In this document: positions 62,159-64,000 of the stretch, piece after piece
How positions within the stretch are numbered: the stretch's first letter is position 1
Layout: every line of letters begins with the position of its first letter
Source: Allium sativum
Lineage: Eukaryota; Streptophyta; Magnoliopsida; Asparagales; Amaryllidaceae
NCBI GenBank assembly: GCA_030737875.1
Contig: CM060911.1
Span: forward strand, 110,030,625 to 110,094,624
Length of the DNA stretch: 64,000 nt
Direction: 5' to 3'
Made by a program: the position numbers and the translations under genes
Notes under the pieces: generated by a model
Databases searched by the model: none
What the model was told of the DNA's origin: nothing
Seen by the model: the letters and a program-made list of their open reading frames with translations, nothing else

Positions 62159-64000
62159 TCTAATGACCCAGATTTTTGATCGATTAATTTTGTACATTTA
62201 CTATTCTACATTAATAGTATAAATGGATTTTTTATATCGAGTATCTATTTAATAATCGAAATACGATTTAATTTCGAATATATCGAAATATCATAATACG
62301 AAAACGACAAATAATTGAATTCAAAGTTAAAACTGAATCAAAACGATTCAGAAGATCAATATGAATTTTATTTGAATATAAGCGATAATAATTAATTATT
62401 ATCGATGAATTTGAATGTTCTGAATCGATTATATTTTAATCGATTTAATTTTACATACGAAAATAGTGGTTTTTCAAACAATCTCAGAATTCGATGAAAT
62501 CAGTTCCAACATATCCTTAATAGTGTGTTATTATGGGGTTTTAAATTTCGTAGCATTTGGATTTATCATTTGATTGTGCGCTTATAAAATGCCTAGGAAT
62601 AATTAAATCAAAATTTATTTAAAGCGTTAGTTTAAAATGGTTATTTCGTATATACGTTCAAATTAAATTTCAGAATATGTTCCGTTGAGTTTAGAATAGA
62701 GAATAATATTGGAAACATCGGTCATTACGATTAAATAGGAGTTTATGGGTGAAAATTAGGGGCCATAGGATATTTTGAGTTATTATATTATATATATTCT
62801 AATCAAATCTTTTGCATAATCAAATTAATTAATTTTCACCAGAAGAATTAATTAACGCTTAACGCAGACTTAAATTTGAATAATCGCGTACCCTGGCGAA
62901 GTGAAAACATGCGCAGAAAATTTAATACGACACATGTCTGACTCTGAAAACCGATACCTACTCTATGTCTATTTGAAAATGATTGTCGCCTTCTCTTCTT
63001 TATAAGTCGTGCCATCCCCAGTATTCGAAAACAGAAAACCAAACAACGTAAACTTCAAAAAAGGGAATTAGAATTCGAATTTGCATATCGAACGATGCTA
63101 GCACTTGTGCGCTCGAATGTAGGGAGCTCGATAATGGAATTGTCGCAAACTAGAGTTGCGATTCGATTGAGTTTGGGTGGAATGGGAACGTTGGAAGGAT
63201 AGCGAATTGGGCTTGTGATGATTTTGCGATAGGTGGTGGCAGAGGGTTCGATAGTTTTATATTGGCGTGCGTGATTTGGGGATCTTGACCACCAGCCTCG
63301 ATGAGTGAAGACCGGGGTTCGCGAGTGGTCAAGGTTGTCGATTTTTTGGTTTCGATCTTTAATGGAAAGCTACAAGGTTGAGGCTATTTAGGATGGTGGA
63401 GAGGTGTAGTCACTTGACGAGGTGGTTGCTGAATTGTGGTCTGAGAGGAGGACGTTGACAATGCTGAAGCCTTGGTGTTATGGTTTTTCATGGTGGTGAT
63501 AGTGTCGATGACTGTAGGGAAGTTGGAAATACACAACAATAGAGTGAAGCAGTTTCTAGTAGGAGTGATTTAAAGATGCTATGTGGAGATGTGAGGCGGT
63601 TAGCGTGGTGGTTAGCTAACCGGGGAGGATTCAAAATAAGGCAGGGAATTATGGTAAAAGTTAGTTAAGTTAATTAATTAATAACGTTTAATTTATATAT
63701 GTACAAATGTGGAAAAAATAACACTTTCATATGATAACAGTTTCAACGGAAAAAGAAATTCATCGGATTCATAATGGCTTAAGCTTGCGATGGAATTTGG
63801 TTTGTAAATTGTTGGAATTAGCATGGATTTTAAATTAATCAAACATGATTCGATTTAATTTAAAATTGGAGCGGATTGCAATAAAAATCAAGGTGAGTAA
63901 ACTCACTCTCTGGTTCGTTTATAATTTATTATAAACGAATTTTTATTTAGTATTTAATTTTTATATGTTGGTTGTTGGTTGTTTGGATGCATTGGTGAGT
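62159..64000 (+). repeat. Right LTR of element 2 (partial)
   Basis: Matches the first 1.8 kb of the left LTR with moderate divergence, from TAATGACCCAGATTTTTGAT on, and is cut by the window end. Confidence 0.82.
62999..63006 (+). promoter_or_regulatory. TATA box in the right LTR of element 2
   Basis: TTTATAAG, about 840 bp into the LTR, in the same context (GTCGTGCCATCCCCAGTATT) as the left copy. Confidence 0.45.

Larger units (their letters stand above)
54437..64000 (+). mobile_element. Long-LTR non-autonomous gypsy-like retrotransposon, element 2 (runs off the window)
   Basis: Plus-strand counterpart of element 1. Left LTR 54437-60394, decayed tRNA-iMet primer site at 60397-60408, interior of 1764 bp (60395-62158), polypurine tract, and right LTR from 62159 to beyond the window end. 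Terminal TG is decayed (TA at the left, TC at the right), and the two LTRs differ visibly more than those of element 1, so this insertion is older. No gag or pol motif is present. The LTR shares an ACATCTGTGGATGCAGGGAA block and the CTTGACTGCCCGTACAA-type 3' region with element 1. The target duplication cannot be checked because the right end lies outside. Confidence 0.82.

Overview
The window is nuclear DNA of a flowering plant, most likely a eudicot. It is AT-rich, carries plant Ty3/gypsy and Ty1/copia retrotransposons, an RTE-type LINE, hAT transposons and MITEs, long AT/GT/GA microsatellites, and one intron-containing gene for the spliceosome assembly factor GEMIN2. There are no bacterial-type operons, CRISPR arrays or complete rRNA/tRNA genes. 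Nearly all of it is transposon sequence of different ages.

Layout. 1-1416: tail of a copia element, then three microsatellite-cored inverted-repeat modules. 1417-15242: a complete, apparently young LTR retrotransposon on the minus strand, with a perfect 5-bp target duplication, very long LTRs (6.9 and 5.6 kb), a 1.4-kb non-coding interior, a tRNA-Met primer site and a polypurine tract. Each LTR holds a long minisatellite. 15.3-21 kb: a LINE zinc-knuckle remnant, a clean 492-bp hAT MITE, a second hAT-like element and local direct repeats. 21-37 kb: copia LTR and gag pieces (21.3-23.3 kb) and a copia RNase H/LTR piece (35.9-37.1 kb) flank an RTE LINE, two hAT MITEs, a gypsy LTR end with primer site, a decayed hAT transposase gene and a decayed gypsy gag.

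37410-42438 is the one convincing host gene: GEMIN2 on the minus strand, five exons with GT/AG junctions in consistent phase, predicted 452 aa. Its 2.6-kb fourth intron has been enlarged by MITE-like sequence. 44.7-51.5 kb: a fragment of the long-LTR family, a tRNA-derived SINE, a decayed gypsy gag-protease-RT-RNase H, and another LTR start on the minus strand. 52-54.4 kb: an LTR-like promoter segment and unassigned sequence.

54437 to the window end is a second member of the long-LTR non-coding group, on the plus strand, older than the first and carrying a nested hAT MITE. Its 1.8-kb interior aligns along most of its length with that of the first element although neither encodes gag or pol. 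The two elements share LTR termini, primer type, a TATA box about 0.8 kb into the LTR, and a possible intron. This non-autonomous family, apparently dependent on a chromovirus-type gypsy partner, is the most notable biology here.

All homology statements come from reading motifs by eye; no database search was run.
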